Notes: generated by a model not told the origin, from the letters alone. 64,000 nucleotides of DNA from Thermoplasmata archaeon (GCA_021828195.1 JAKASQ010000004.1:1-64000), one strand, 5' to 3'. Positions 33,068 to 41,998 are shown, counted from the first letter of the stretch. Program-made: numbers and translations.

Positions 33068-34168
33068 ATGGCGCCCGTGAACCACGTCGAGGCGGTGGCC
33101 GACGACCCCCGGTACCTCGAGGGCAAGCCGGCATCCGAGTTCCATGCCTTCCTCGACGAGGTCTTCGCGGGTCTGGCAGAGTCGAACGGGACGGCGTTGG
33201 CCCGGGTTCGGTCCGACCGCCCCGTGCAGGTGATCGCGGACAGCCACGGGGATTACGTCTCCGTCGGGCGGGCGCTTCGCTATGCGCGGAGCCACGATCC
33301 GCCCCACCGGTTCGTTGGGCTCGGGGATTACATCGACCGGGCCACGTGTGGGGACCCGAAACCCACGGCGCTCCCGGGGGGGTCGATCTGGAACCTCGCA
33401 TTCCTGCTGGCTTGGGCGACCCGAGCCCCCGATGAGGTGCTGCTGCTCCGCGGCAACCACGAGGCGCCCCGACGGTTCCCCGTGCCGGTGATGACGTTCC
33501 TCAAGGAGTTGCGTCGGCACTTCCCGCGCGAGGAGGCGTTCGGCCTCTACTGTCGCTGTCTCGATGTGTGCGACCGCCTTCCGGCGGCGGCGGCGACCGA
33601 GAACGGGGTCTTCCTCGCCCACGGGGGGATACCGCCCGGTTCGGCTTCCGCCCGGCTCGGGTCGCGACCGATCGATGATCGGGTCCTCGAAGGGCTCCTT
33701 TGGAGCGATCCGGCCGAGGACTACGAGGACCGGGGGATCGGTTTCTCCTATACCGCGAAAGACCTCGAGCGATTCCTCGGGAGGAACCGCTGGCGCGTGA
33801 TGGTCAAGGGCCACGCCCCGGCGCATCTCGGACGGTCGATGTACGGGCGGCAGCTGCTCACGATCCATACGTCGGACCTCTTCCAGGATCTCGGTCACCG
33901 CGGCATCCTGATGGCCGAGATCCCCGCGATCCGACGCGTCCGCTCGACCCGGGACCTGACCGTGCGCCAGCTCGTCCGCGGCGACTGGAAGCCGTACCGC
34001 GTGGCGGAGGGTCCCGCGGGACCCCGTCGGCGTTCCGTTCCCGCTCGAGGTCGAAAGGGACGACCAGGCGTCCCGATCCCCGCCGTCATGCGTCGCGACG
34101 GGGCCGGTCCTCCCCACCGACACACTCTAATGCCCCGGAAGTTCGGACCGGACGGGTTGGATCCGTGA
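33068..34168 (+). CDS. PPP-family metallophosphatase (protein phosphatase / ApaH-like)
   Basis: 366 residues from ATG 33068. PPP metal-binding motifs in order: ADSHGDY (usually GDxHG; the first Gly is Ala here), GLGDYIDRA, LLRGNHEAPRR, then HGGIPP and KGHAP. This family includes Ser/Thr protein phosphatases and the diadenosine tetraphosphatase ApaH. The C-terminal ~60 residues are basic and Pro-rich. Its stop overlaps the sat GTG (GTGA), so it is inside the apr-sat operon. A role in regulating these enzymes or in removing adenylated by-products is possible but unproven. Confidence 0.8.
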   Translation: MAPVNHVEAVADDPRYLEGKPASEFHAFLDEVFAGLAESNGTALARVRSDRPVQVIADSHGDYVSVGRALRYARSHDPPHRFVGLGDYIDRATCGDPKPTALPGGSIWNLAFLLAWATRAPDEVLLLRGNHEAPRRFPVPVMTFLKELRRHFPREEAFGLYCRCLDVCDRLPAAAATENGVFLAHGGIPPGSASARLGSRPIDDRVLEGLLWSDPAEDYEDRGIGFSYTAKDLERFLGRNRWRVMVKGHAPAHLGRSMYGRQLLTIHTSDLFQDLGHRGILMAEIPAIRRVRSTRDLTVRQLVRGDWKPYRVAEGPAGPRRRSVPARGRKGRPGVPIPAVMRRDGAGPPHRHTLMPRKFGPDGLDP

Positions 34169-35331
34169 TCCCCCATCCCCACGGCGGACGGCTCATCGAT
34201 CGTCTTCGGCCCGAAGGCGAAGTCGCTCGGCGCGAATCCGAAGCGCGCGACCTGCTTCGCATCATCCCGTTCGTGGACGAGGTCTACGACGCGGAGAAGA
34301 TCGGTCTCGGCGCGTACAGCCCGCTCGACGGTTTCCAGGACAGTGCCACCCTCGATTCGGTCCTCTCGCGCGGGCGCCTTCTGAACGACCTCCCCTGGAC
34401 GATGCCGATCCTCCTGGCACCGCCGGGGAGCGAGAACCAGGCGGTCGTCGAGTCGGCGCGTCCCGGTGACGAGGTCGGGCTGTTCGCCCCCGACGGCCGG
34501 TTGTTCGCCCTCCTCCACTTGGAGGAAAAGTACCCCTACGATAAGAAGCGGGTCGCGCAGGCCACCTACGCGACGACCGACCCGGCACACCCCAACGTCG
34601 GCGACCTCCTGGCCTCGGGCGATACCGTCCTAGCGGGCACGATCGACCTCCTTCGCCGGCTCGATCACCCTACCGGCGCTCTGGAGCTTGGGCCCGCAGA
34701 GACGCGGGCGGAGTTCGCCCGTCGTGGGTGGAAGACGGTCGTCGCCTACCAGACCCGGAACGTGCCCCACACCGCGCACGAATACCTGCAGCGATGCGCC
34801 CTCGAGCGGGAGGAGGTCGACGGCATGCTGATCCATCCGGTCCTCGGCCGGTTGAAGAAGGGGGACTACCGGCCCAGCGTCGTGCTCGAAGCCTACCAGG
34901 CCCTGATCCAGAACTACTACCCGACGGACCGAGTGATGCTGGCCTCGCTGAGCATCACGATGCGGTACGCGGGACCGAAGGCCGCACTCTTTCTCGCGAT
35001 CGTCCGGAAGAATTTCGGCTGCGGGGAGTACATCGTCGGGCGCGACCAGGCCGGGGTCGGCAAGTACTACGACCCGTTCGCCTGCCAACGGATCTTCGAC
35101 GAGTTCCCGATCGAGGTCCTACCGCTCAAGTTCGCGGAGACGTTCTTCTGTCGCCGGTGCGGTTGGATGGCGACATCGCGCACCTGCGTGCACCCGCCGG
35201 AATCCCGGGTGGACACCAGCCAGAGCCGCATCCGCACGGCCCTGTCGAAAGGGGATGCCCTCCCGATGGAGATCATCCGCCCCGAGGTCGCGCGCGTCCT
35301 GGCCCGCGGCGACGTGCTCCTGCCCTCCTGA
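34165..35331 (+). CDS. sat: ATP sulfurylase (sulfate adenylyltransferase)
   Basis: 388 residues from GTG 34165. Active-site motifs QTRNVPHTAHE (near 193), GRLKKGDY, and GRDQAGVG (near 293) are all conserved, as is KFAETFFCRRC with the zinc-site Cys. No APS-kinase domain. With AprAB the reaction would run towards ATP and sulfate from APS and PPi, giving substrate-level phosphorylation. Last gene of the operon. Confidence 0.95.
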   Translation: MIPHPHGGRLIDRLRPEGEVARRESEARDLLRIIPFVDEVYDAEKIGLGAYSPLDGFQDSATLDSVLSRGRLLNDLPWTMPILLAPPGSENQAVVESARPGDEVGLFAPDGRLFALLHLEEKYPYDKKRVAQATYATTDPAHPNVGDLLASGDTVLAGTIDLLRRLDHPTGALELGPAETRAEFARRGWKTVVAYQTRNVPHTAHEYLQRCALEREEVDGMLIHPVLGRLKKGDYRPSVVLEAYQALIQNYYPTDRVMLASLSITMRYAGPKAALFLAIVRKNFGCGEYIVGRDQAGVGKYYDPFACQRIFDEFPIEVLPLKFAETFFCRRCGWMATSRTCVHPPESRVDTSQSRIRTALSKGDALPMEIIRPEVARVLARGDVLLPS

Positions 35332-35418
35332 ACGGGGGGAGACGCCCCCGACCGTCGCCCCGATCTGCGGTCGACGGGTCACGACGGTCCGCCCGGTGAC
35401 GACGTCGGCGAGCGCAAG

Positions 35419-35450
35419 CCCCCCCACTTGTTGGGGGGGAGGAGGTCACG
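35419..35450 (+). repeat. IS200/IS605-like right-end (omega-RNA-like) hairpin remnant
   Basis: Seven C, loop ACTTGTT, seven G, then AGGAGGTCACG. A G/C hairpin with a CTTG loop followed by GGAGG-TCA is typical of 3' ends of IS1341/IS605-type elements, where the TnpB guide RNA ends. No tnpB is next to it. Related hairpins are at 37558-37582 and 56706-56733. As it is just past sat, it could also serve as a terminator. Confidence 0.45.
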
Positions 35451-35561
35451 CCCCGGGAAACGTCGGGTCGCACGAGATGAGCGGACGGTCCGGGAGGACC
35501 TCGATCGGTCCGGCGAGGCGGTGACCGATCCCGTTCCAAAGCCGCTTTCGGATTCCCCAGT

Positions 35562-35876
35562 TTAACCGAAGAGGGCTGAGAGACCCTCGGCCGCCTCTTC
35601 CTCCGAGACGCCCTTCTCTTCCTTCTTTTCCTCTTCCTTCTTCTCGCCCTTGCCGTCCTTCTTCTCCGGGGCGGCGGGGGCCGCGGCCGGAGCTGCGAAC
35701 GTCTCGGCCTTGGCGAGAACCTCGGTGACATTGACTCCCTCGAGGGAGGCGAGCAGCGCCTTGACCCGGGCCGCGTCGGGCGAGACGCCCGCTGCGCTGA
35801 GGACTTCCGTCAGGCCCCTTTCGTCGATCGGCTTTCCGGCGGCGTTGAGCAGCAGCGCACCATACACATACTCCAT
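35562..35876 (-). CDS. ribosomal stalk protein P1 (archaeal L12)
   Basis: 104 residues from ATG 35876, 8 bases after GGAG. The helical N-terminus [19 protein letters not shown] dimerises; an Ala/Pro hinge, a Lys/Glu-rich linker and the C-terminal EGLSALFG that recruits elongation factors follow. Last gene of uL1-uL10-P1. Confidence 0.95.
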   Translation of the reverse strand: MEYVYGALLLNAAGKPIDERGLTEVLSAAGVSPDAARVKALLASLEGVNVTEVLAKAETFAAPAAAPAAPEKKDGKGEKKEEEKKEEKGVSEEEAAEGLSALFG

Positions 35877-35912
35877 GTTCACACTCTCCGTTCGATTGGT
35901 TTCGGGGATTCC

Positions 35913-36773
35913 CTACTTGCCTGTCAGGTGTTGGATCGCCGCCGCCTCGCGCATGGCGCGGGCGAACAGCGCGGGGATGGTCTCCTTCGTGATGTACCCA
36001 CCCGCCACGGCGAGGCCGAGGGCACTGCGGTGGGCGCGCGCGAGGAGGATCGGGATCGAGGTCTCGGTTGGGTAGGCGATCTCGACCGCGAGGCCGAGCG
36101 CCGCACGGGCCGAGCGGGCGAAGGACGCCCGCAGGGCCTCGAGATCGATCGCGAGCGCGTCGTGCGGGTAGAACGTGTCTCCATCGACGAGGGCGCGGAG
36201 ATCGAGCCCGACCTCGAGCGGAAAGATCTCCATGCGGGTCAAGAGGCCCGCGACCTCGCGGGAGATCGTAGCTCCCTGCTTGACGATGGTCGTGTCCCTC
36301 TTCAGGACGACCTTGCCCTTCTCGATCGCAGCGGGGAAGCCCGCATGTTGGAGCTCGCCGACGATTGGGCCGGGCTTGAAGCTCGTGGTCCCGGCGGGAA
36401 CGACGATGTCGGCTGGAGCGACTTCGCCGCCGCGGGCCGGGGTCGGAGAGCGAGTGGCCGCGAACTCCGCGAAGAGCGCGAAGGGGTTCCCTTCGGCGGA
36501 GAGGACCGCGGTCTGGTCCTCGATCTGAGCGAGGAGAGGTTGGAGCGATGGGCGGGTCTCGATCGCGCGCTCGATCGCGTGCCGGACGGTGCTGTTCGGA
36601 GCCACCAAGATCGGGTGACCTCGGTTGCGCAGCTCCTGGCGCATGGACTGGAGGGCGGATGCGGGAACTCCACGGAGCCCGACCAGCGCGGTGACCTTGC
36701 CGCTGGCGACGGTAATGCGCATCGCCTCGACACGTGCGATCTTCTCGGGACGGAGGGTCTTCCTGCCGGGCAT
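35913..36773 (-). CDS. ribosomal protein uL10 (P0)
   Basis: 286 residues. rRNA-binding N-terminal domain (MPGRKTLRPEKIARVEAM; GLRGVPASALQSMRQELR), the inserted P0 domain (FKPGPIVGELQHAGFPAAIEKG), and C-terminal helices that hold P1 dimers. It stops at about residue 286, without the long charged tail found in some archaea. 8 bases after uL1. Confidence 0.94.
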   Translation of the reverse strand: MPGRKTLRPEKIARVEAMRITVASGKVTALVGLRGVPASALQSMRQELRNRGHPILVAPNSTVRHAIERAIETRPSLQPLLAQIEDQTAVLSAEGNPFALFAEFAATRSPTPARGGEVAPADIVVPAGTTSFKPGPIVGELQHAGFPAAIEKGKVVLKRDTTIVKQGATISREVAGLLTRMEIFPLEVGLDLRALVDGDTFYPHDALAIDLEALRASFARSARAALGLAVEIAYPTETSIPILLARAHRSALGLAVAGGYITKETIPALFARAMREAAAIQHLTGK

Positions 36774-36781
36774 CTTCCTTC

Positions 36782-37420
36782 CTACCAGAGCCGGACGGCC
36801 GGCCCCATGGTGGTCTTGACGTAGACCGACTCGATGTTCGTTCGACCGCGCTCAAGCTTGCCCACCACCCGGCTCAGGAGCGCATCGACGTTCTGTGCGA
36901 TCTGTTCCGGCGGCATTCCGCGGGCTCCGACAGCGGCGTGGAAGGTGCGGTTGCCCTTCGAGCGGACTCGGACCGATCGTTGAAGCGCCTTGATCAGGTT
37001 CGTGGGATCGCTGCCGGGAGGAACGGGGCGGGGCATCTTGCCGCGCGGACCGAGTACCACTCCGAGGCGCTTGCCGATCGTCGGCATCAGCGGGGCCTCG
37101 GCGAGGAAGAAGTCGATGTCATCGACCGTGCGCTTCGCTCCCTTCGCGTCCTTCATGAAGTCCTCGAGTTCGGTGGACGGAATGATCTTGTCGGCGACCC
37201 CGCGGACCTTCTGGCACATCTCGGGAGTACCGAAGAGGGCCACCTTGACCGGCTTGCCACGCCCGCCGGGGAGAGGTACGTCGTCCTCCAGGCGATTCTT
37301 AGGGATCGCGAGGTCCAGGTCCTTGAGGTTGATGGAGAGCTCCACGGACTCGGGGAACTTGCGTTCCGGCCCCTTCTGGAGCGCCTCTGTGACGACCTCG
37401 AGCGAGTTGCGATCTGCCAT
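36782..37420 (-). CDS. ribosomal protein uL1
   Basis: 212 residues from ATG 37420 (MADRNSLEVV). L1 signature region LGVVLGPRGKMPRPVPPG is at about 117-134, and NRTFHAAVGARGMPPEQIAQN follows. First gene of the stalk operon. uL1 commonly represses its own mRNA in archaea. TATA-like CTTTAAGTAG lies 35-44 bases upstream. Confidence 0.95.
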   Translation of the reverse strand: MADRNSLEVVTEALQKGPERKFPESVELSINLKDLDLAIPKNRLEDDVPLPGGRGKPVKVALFGTPEMCQKVRGVADKIIPSTELEDFMKDAKGAKRTVDDIDFFLAEAPLMPTIGKRLGVVLGPRGKMPRPVPPGSDPTNLIKALQRSVRVRSKGNRTFHAAVGARGMPPEQIAQNVDALLSRVVGKLERGRTNIESVYVKTTMGPAVRLW

Positions 37421-37454
37421 CGGTGAATCCGGTGCGGCGGCGGAGCAGGCACCC

Positions 37455-37464
37455 CTACTTAAAG
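37455..37464 (-). promoter_or_regulatory. TATA-like box of the uL1-uL10-P1 operon
   Basis: CTTTAAGTAG on the - strand; predicted start about 10-15 bases before ATG 37420. Confidence 0.55.
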
Positions 37465-37535
37465 CGTACGAGAGTGCTTCTGGGCTTTCGGGGAGGTGTC
37501 TAATCACCAAAACGCATCGCAGCGACCGTTCCATC

Positions 37536-37599
37536 CTACAAGTGAAAGCCGAGAGGGCCTCCCTACTTGTGGGGAGGATGAATCGGCCTTCACTTGTAG
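37536..37599. repeat. 64-bp MITE-like inverted repeat with nested hairpin
   Basis: A 17-base arm at 37536-37552 (CTACAAGTGAAAGCCGA) is mirrored at 37583-37599 with one mismatch. Nested inside, CCTCCC/GGGAGG (37558-37563 and 37572-37577) encloses TACTTGT and is followed by ATGA, like the IS605-type hairpins at 35419 and 56706. The element joins directly to a TnpB-like coding remnant. Confidence 0.55.
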
Positions 37600-37725
37600 A
37601 TGGAAATCCTCCAAGACGATGGCCGCCCGTCGCCTCCGAGCCGCTTCCACGAGGCCCTTACGGACTAGGTGAATGCGCTGCGAGACGCGGGTGCGGCCGT
37701 TAGGGTCCCCCAAAAACGCGAGCAC
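37600..37725 (-). pseudogene. TnpB (IS200/IS605 OrfB) fragment
   Basis: About 40 codons on the - strand resemble the RuvC-II region of TnpB: a helix RVSQRIHLVRKGLVEAARR followed by RAAIVLEDF, where the Glu of LED is a catalytic residue. The reading then enters the inverted repeat at 37599-37536 and loses similarity. No upstream or downstream TnpB parts are present. It is a remnant between the uL1 and purF promoters. Confidence 0.5.
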
Positions 37726-37840
37726 ATTTCACATCCGGTTTCAAAGCGTCCCTGCAGCAGCTTCCCAAAGCGCACGGCTTAAGACCCGGGTTCGGGTCGC
37801 TCCGGGCGGAGACTCTCGCGGGGAGGCTCCGCCTCGAGTC

Positions 37841-39247
37841 ATGCCGGCGCACGAATTCTGCGGCGTCGTCGGAGTATCCCTCCAGGGCAAGCCGGCGGCC
37901 CCTCAACTGTTCCGGGGCCTGCGGGCCCTCCAGCATCGGGGCCAGGAGTCCGCCGGAATCGCCACGACCTCCCACGGAGTGCTCCATCTGCGCAAGGGGA
38001 TGGGACTCGTCCACGAGATCTTCACCGAGGAACTCGTCGATGCGCTCCGGGGGACGACCGGCATCGGCCACACCCGCTACTCGACGACCGGCACGAGCGA
38101 CCTCGAGAACGCCCAGCCGCTGGTCGTGAAGCTGCGCGGCGAGGACGCCGCGATCGCGCACAACGGCGACCTCGTCAACTTCGAGCGCATCCGACGTCGG
38201 CTCCAGGCGCAAGGCGTGGAGCTGATGGGCTCTGCGGACAGCGAGACCATGGCGCAGATGATCGCCATCGAATACGGCCGCACGCGCGACCTCGAGCCTG
38301 CGATCCGTCGCGCCTGCGCGGAGCTCGTGGGTGGGTACGCGGTGGTCCTGATCGTCGGGAACCGCATCGCGGCGTTCCGCGACCCGCTCGGGATCCGTCC
38401 GCTCGTTCTCGGCTCCCTCGAAGGGGGGGTGGCGGTCGCGAGCGAGTCGGTCGCTATCGAGCTGATGGGCGGTCGGACGATCCGGGATGTCGAGCCCGGC
38501 GAGGTCCTCATCCTCGAGCACGGGGCGATCACGCACACCTCGAAGATCGCCGGGACGGGAGAGCGCGCCCACTGTATGTTCGAGTGGGTCTACTTCTCCC
38601 GACCGGATTCGGTCGCCGAGGGTCGATCCGTCTACGAGGTCCGCCACCGGATCGGCCAGCAGCTCGCGCGCGAGGCGCCGATCGATGCCGATATCGTGGT
38701 GCCGGTCCCCGACTCCGCGCGCCCGCAGGCGCTCGGGTTTTCGGAAGCGACCGGGATCCCGTACGCCGAGGCGCTGATCAAGAACCGGTTCGTCGAACGA
38801 ACGTTCATCCTTCCCGACCAGAAGCGCCGCGAGCAGGAGGTTCGTGTCAAGCTCCACCCGGTCCCGGGGCTCCTCAAGGGCCGACGGATCGTCCTCCTGG
38901 ACGACTCGATCGTGCGCGGAACCACGCTCCGCGAGATCATCGGCATGGTCCGTTCGGCCGGTGCTTCCCGGGTCGACGTCCGGATCGGCTGCCCGCCGAT
39001 CCGCGCGCCGTGCTACTTCGGCGTCGACATGAAGGTGCGCAAAGACCTCGTGGCGGCGGATCGTACCGAGGAAGAGGTCAGCGCGGTGATCGGGGCGGAC
39101 AGCGTCCACTACCTTTCCATCCCCGGGCTCGTCGAGGCACTGAACATCAAGGCGGAGAACCTGTGCCTCGGTTGCCTCACCGGGCGCTACCCGGTCGAGG
39201 TCCCCCAGGAACGTCACCGCTACCAGAAGTCGCTCGCGGAGTTCTAG
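37841..39247 (+). CDS. purF: amidophosphoribosyltransferase
   Basis: 468 residues; first committed step of purine synthesis, PRPP + glutamine to phosphoribosylamine. Starts MPAHEFCGVVGV; Cys7 is the glutaminase nucleophile exposed after propeptide removal. The GAT domain has RGQESAGIAT and TGIGHTRYSTTG. The PRTase domain has the PRPP loop VLLDDSIVRGTT. C-terminal Cys residues (ENLCLGCLTGRYP) and PIRAPCYFG match Fe-S-type PurF. A TTAAGA patch at 37779 is a possible promoter. Confidence 0.95.
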   Translation: MPAHEFCGVVGVSLQGKPAAPQLFRGLRALQHRGQESAGIATTSHGVLHLRKGMGLVHEIFTEELVDALRGTTGIGHTRYSTTGTSDLENAQPLVVKLRGEDAAIAHNGDLVNFERIRRRLQAQGVELMGSADSETMAQMIAIEYGRTRDLEPAIRRACAELVGGYAVVLIVGNRIAAFRDPLGIRPLVLGSLEGGVAVASESVAIELMGGRTIRDVEPGEVLILEHGAITHTSKIAGTGERAHCMFEWVYFSRPDSVAEGRSVYEVRHRIGQQLAREAPIDADIVVPVPDSARPQALGFSEATGIPYAEALIKNRFVERTFILPDQKRREQEVRVKLHPVPGLLKGRRIVLLDDSIVRGTTLREIIGMVRSAGASRVDVRIGCPPIRAPCYFGVDMKVRKDLVAADRTEEEVSAVIGADSVHYLSIPGLVEALNIKAENLCLGCLTGRYPVEVPQERHRYQKSLAEF

Positions 39248-39250
39248 GGT

Positions 39251-40165
39251 GTGGCCGGCGCGCTCCTTCTATCCCGGGGCCGGTACGTCTTTCTCCTCCG
39301 ACCGGCTCCGGCCCGCCTCGTGGCGGCTCCGATCGCGGATGACCGGACCGCAGCGGCCCGCCGTTTGACCGGCGGGGCCCCGACGGAGCTCCCGCGGGCG
39401 ATCGTCGATGCGATCCGGTCCCTAGGTCCCGCACCGCTCGCGGTAGATCCTCCGATGCTCGGCGGCCCGGCGAGCGAGCTCGGTGCCGCGATCGTGGGGC
39501 TCTCGCCGGCGGAGGTGCGTCGCGCACGGGAGGCGCTGCCGCCCCTCGAACCCCTCGAGGAGCGGCTCTTGATCCTCGCGGTCGGGCGAGCCGCCCTGGA
39601 TGAGGCGATGCGCTCTCCGGAGGAGATGCTGGTGTCGCTGACGCGGGAAGAGGAACGTCTGGAACGTGCGCTTCGGAGGGAGGGTAACGCGGCGGAGCAG
39701 TTCGTGTCCGTCCCCGATTCGCCCCTCGCGGCGTACGCCGAAGCGTGGGACGGGTTCCGAAGGACCTTCATGCGTCACCACTCCGAGCTCGAAGGACGGG
39801 TCCGATCGCTGGCTCGGGAGATCGCGCCCAACCTCTCGGCGGTGGTCGGCGCCAAGGTCGCCGCGCGCCTCATCGCGCTCGCCGGCGGCCTCGAGCCGCT
39901 CGCCCGCGGGGACTCGGCGCGTCTCCAGCTGCTCGGATCGCGCCGACGGCCCTCCCGCGATCGCGGGCCCCGGTTCGGGGTGATCCGCATCGCCGATCGC
40001 ATGTCGGACGTCCCGGACGATCGGAGGGGCGCCTACGCGCGTAGCCTGGCGGCCCTCGCCGTGACCGCCGCCCGTGCGGACGCGTACACGCGCGCGGACC
40101 TCACCGCGAAGCTTCTCGTGCGTCGGGATCGACGGGTCGAGACCCTGCGTCGGAGGCGTTCGTGA
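39251..40165 (+). CDS. nop5: C/D box RNP protein Nop5 (Nop56/58-like)
   Basis: 304 residues from GTG 39251. N-terminal domain is Ala/Arg-rich and divergent; the coiled coil spans about 95-165, and the NOP domain (IAPNLSAVVGAKVAARLIALAGG, then SARLQLLGS) binds L7Ae and the C/D RNA. Scaffold of the 2'-O-methylation RNP with FlpA, whose gene overlaps the end by 4 bases. Confidence 0.9.
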   Translation: MAGALLLSRGRYVFLLRPAPARLVAAPIADDRTAAARRLTGGAPTELPRAIVDAIRSLGPAPLAVDPPMLGGPASELGAAIVGLSPAEVRRAREALPPLEPLEERLLILAVGRAALDEAMRSPEEMLVSLTREEERLERALRREGNAAEQFVSVPDSPLAAYAEAWDGFRRTFMRHHSELEGRVRSLAREIAPNLSAVVGAKVAARLIALAGGLEPLARGDSARLQLLGSRRRPSRDRGPRFGVIRIADRMSDVPDDRRGAYARSLAALAVTAARADAYTRADLTAKLLVRRDRRVETLRRRRS

Positions 40166-40920
40166 GACGCTCGACCTCCCTTCAACCCTCGGAGCGGAAC
40201 CCTCGCCTCGTGGAGCAGCGCTCCGAGGATCGAACGGTCTGGTTCACCGAGACGGTCGGTCACGAACCTCCCGTCGCGCGGGAACGCTGGTTCACCCGAG
40301 GCGGCCGAACGTATCGATCGTGGGACCCGAGCCGGAGCAAGCTCGCGGGGGCGCTCGTCCACGACTGGCGCGGCGACATTCCCGAGCCCGGCGAGCGATG
40401 GCTCTACTTGGGCGCCGCCACCGGCACCACCGTCTCGCACGTCGCGGACCTCGTGGGGCCGGAGGGACGGGTCTACTCGATCGAGGCCTCCGTGCGACCG
40501 TTCGGCCGCTTGCTCGCATTCGCGGAGCGGTGGCCCAACGTCCTCCCGATCCTCGCGGATGCGAGGGCGCTCGAGCGCTACTCCGGATTCGTCCCGCTCG
40601 TGGACGGGGTCTACACGGATCTGGCGCAGGCCGACCAGATCGAGATCGCGCTCGCCAACGCGCGTCGATACCTGCGGGGATCGGGAAAGTTCCTCCTCGC
40701 GCTGAAGACGTCTAGCATGGGGCGCGAATCGAGCGCGGCGGAGCACCTGGCCACCGCCACCGCGACGCTCGGTCGATCGTTCGATCTCGACCGTGCCGTA
40801 CACCTCGCTCCGCACCACCGCGCCCACTACTTCCTCGGGGGTCGCCCCCGTCGCAGCCTCTTCGACCCGGCGGACGGCCCTAGGTCGCCACCTGGCTCCC
40901 GCGCGCGACGATCACCGTGA
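40162..40920 (+). CDS. flpA: fibrillarin-like rRNA/tRNA 2'-O-methyltransferase
   Basis: 252 residues from GTG 40162. SAM-binding motif WLYLGAATGTTVSHVADL near residue 80, YSIEASVRPFGRLL, and DGVYTDLAQADQ are fibrillarin signatures. Methyltransferase of the C/D box RNP. Its 3' end overlaps that of the convergent DRG-type GTPase by 41 bases. Confidence 0.93.
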   Translation: MRRSTSLQPSERNPRLVEQRSEDRTVWFTETVGHEPPVARERWFTRGGRTYRSWDPSRSKLAGALVHDWRGDIPEPGERWLYLGAATGTTVSHVADLVGPEGRVYSIEASVRPFGRLLAFAERWPNVLPILADARALERYSGFVPLVDGVYTDLAQADQIEIALANARRYLRGSGKFLLALKTSSMGRESSAAEHLATATATLGRSFDLDRAVHLAPHHRAHYFLGGRPRRSLFDPADGPRSPPGSRARRSP

Positions 40921-41998
40921 CGACATCCTCGTCTCGAAGGACGTGGGCGCGGCCGACGGTCTGCCCGGGGAATCGGGCGCTCGGGCCCCAGATCTGGGCC
41001 GCCCGGAATGTGCGCTGAAGATCGCCGGGGAGCCGTCGCAATAGATCGCTGATCGTGCTGCCGGTGCGCAGGATCACGGGATCGTTCCGGTCGGGAGGCC
41101 GGCCGGGGGGCTTGACGTAGATCCGGACGAACCGCAGGGCCCGGCCCACCTTCTCGACCAAGTTGTCCAATCCGACCCGGTTCTTCGCCGAGATGAAGAT
41201 CGGGTCGAACGGGGCGAGATCCGCCCGCAGCCGCTTGCGCTCCTCCTCGCTGAGCGTCTCGGCCTTGTTCACTCCCAGGATCGCGTCGATGTACACCCGG
41301 TTCCCGGCGAGCACGTCGATCAGCTGGTCGGCGGTCGCGTCCTCTCGGAACACGATGTGGCCGTTGTGCATTCCGAATTCTCGCGCGATCTCGGCCGCGA
41401 GGCCGCCCGCGAGGTGGGTCAGTTTCACGGTGCTGGCGATCGTGAGCCCTCCCCGGTCGTGCGTGGTGACCACGATCTTCGGCGGTCGGGTGTTGAGTCG
41501 CACCCCGCTCGACTCGAGCTCCGTGATCAATGCGCGCAGGTTGGTGTGCTCCGGATCGACGAGGAACAGAACAAGGTCCGTGGAGCGAACCACCGACAAG
41601 ACCTCGCGGCCACGCCCGCGTCCCATCGAAGCCCCGGGGACGAGTCCGGGCATATCGAGGATCTGGATCGACGCGCCGGACCAGCGCAGCATGCCGGGGA
41701 TGATCGACACCGTGGTGAAATCGTAGGCGGCGGCCACACTCTCCGCCGAAGTGAGGGAGGTGAGCAGGGTGGACTTGCCGACCGACGGATACCCGACCAG
41801 TCCCACCGTGGCATGTCCGCTCTTGCGGACGGAGTAGCCGGGCCCGGCACCCTTGCCCTTCGCACGAGTCTCCCGCTCGAGGCGCAAGACGGCGATCTTC
41901 GCCCGCAGCCGTCCGATGTGGCGCTGGGTCGCCTTGTTGTACTGGGTCTTGCGGATCTCGTCCTCGACCTCGGTGATCTGCTCCTCGATCGATGACAT
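40880..41998 (-). CDS. DRG-family (developmentally regulated) GTPase
   Basis: 372 residues from ATG 41998 (MSSIEEQITE). A helical N-terminus, P-loop GYPSVGKSTLL near 70, G3 DMPGLVPGAS, the S5D2L-type insert, NKAE (G4) and a C-terminal TGS domain (RPPDRNDPVILRTGSTISDL) match archaeal DRG/Rbg proteins, which act in translation. Upstream in-frame sequence is not conserved in character. Confidence 0.93.
   Translation of the reverse strand: MSSIEEQITEVEDEIRKTQYNKATQRHIGRLRAKIAVLRLERETRAKGKGAGPGYSVRKSGHATVGLVGYPSVGKSTLLTSLTSAESVAAAYDFTTVSIIPGMLRWSGASIQILDMPGLVPGASMGRGRGREVLSVVRSTDLVLFLVDPEHTNLRALITELESSGVRLNTRPPKIVVTTHDRGGLTIASTVKLTHLAGGLAAEIAREFGMHNGHIVFREDATADQLIDVLAGNRVYIDAILGVNKAETLSEEERKRLRADLAPFDPIFISAKNRVGLDNLVEKVGRALRFVRIYVKPPGRPPDRNDPVILRTGSTISDLLRRLPGDLQRTFRAAQIWGPSARFPGQTVGRAHVLRDEDVVTVIVARGSQVAT

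Noticed and set aside
35332-35561. CRISPR-like array near the C-rich hairpin
   Set aside because: Only one hairpin copy is present; no regularly spaced repeats here or elsewhere in the window.
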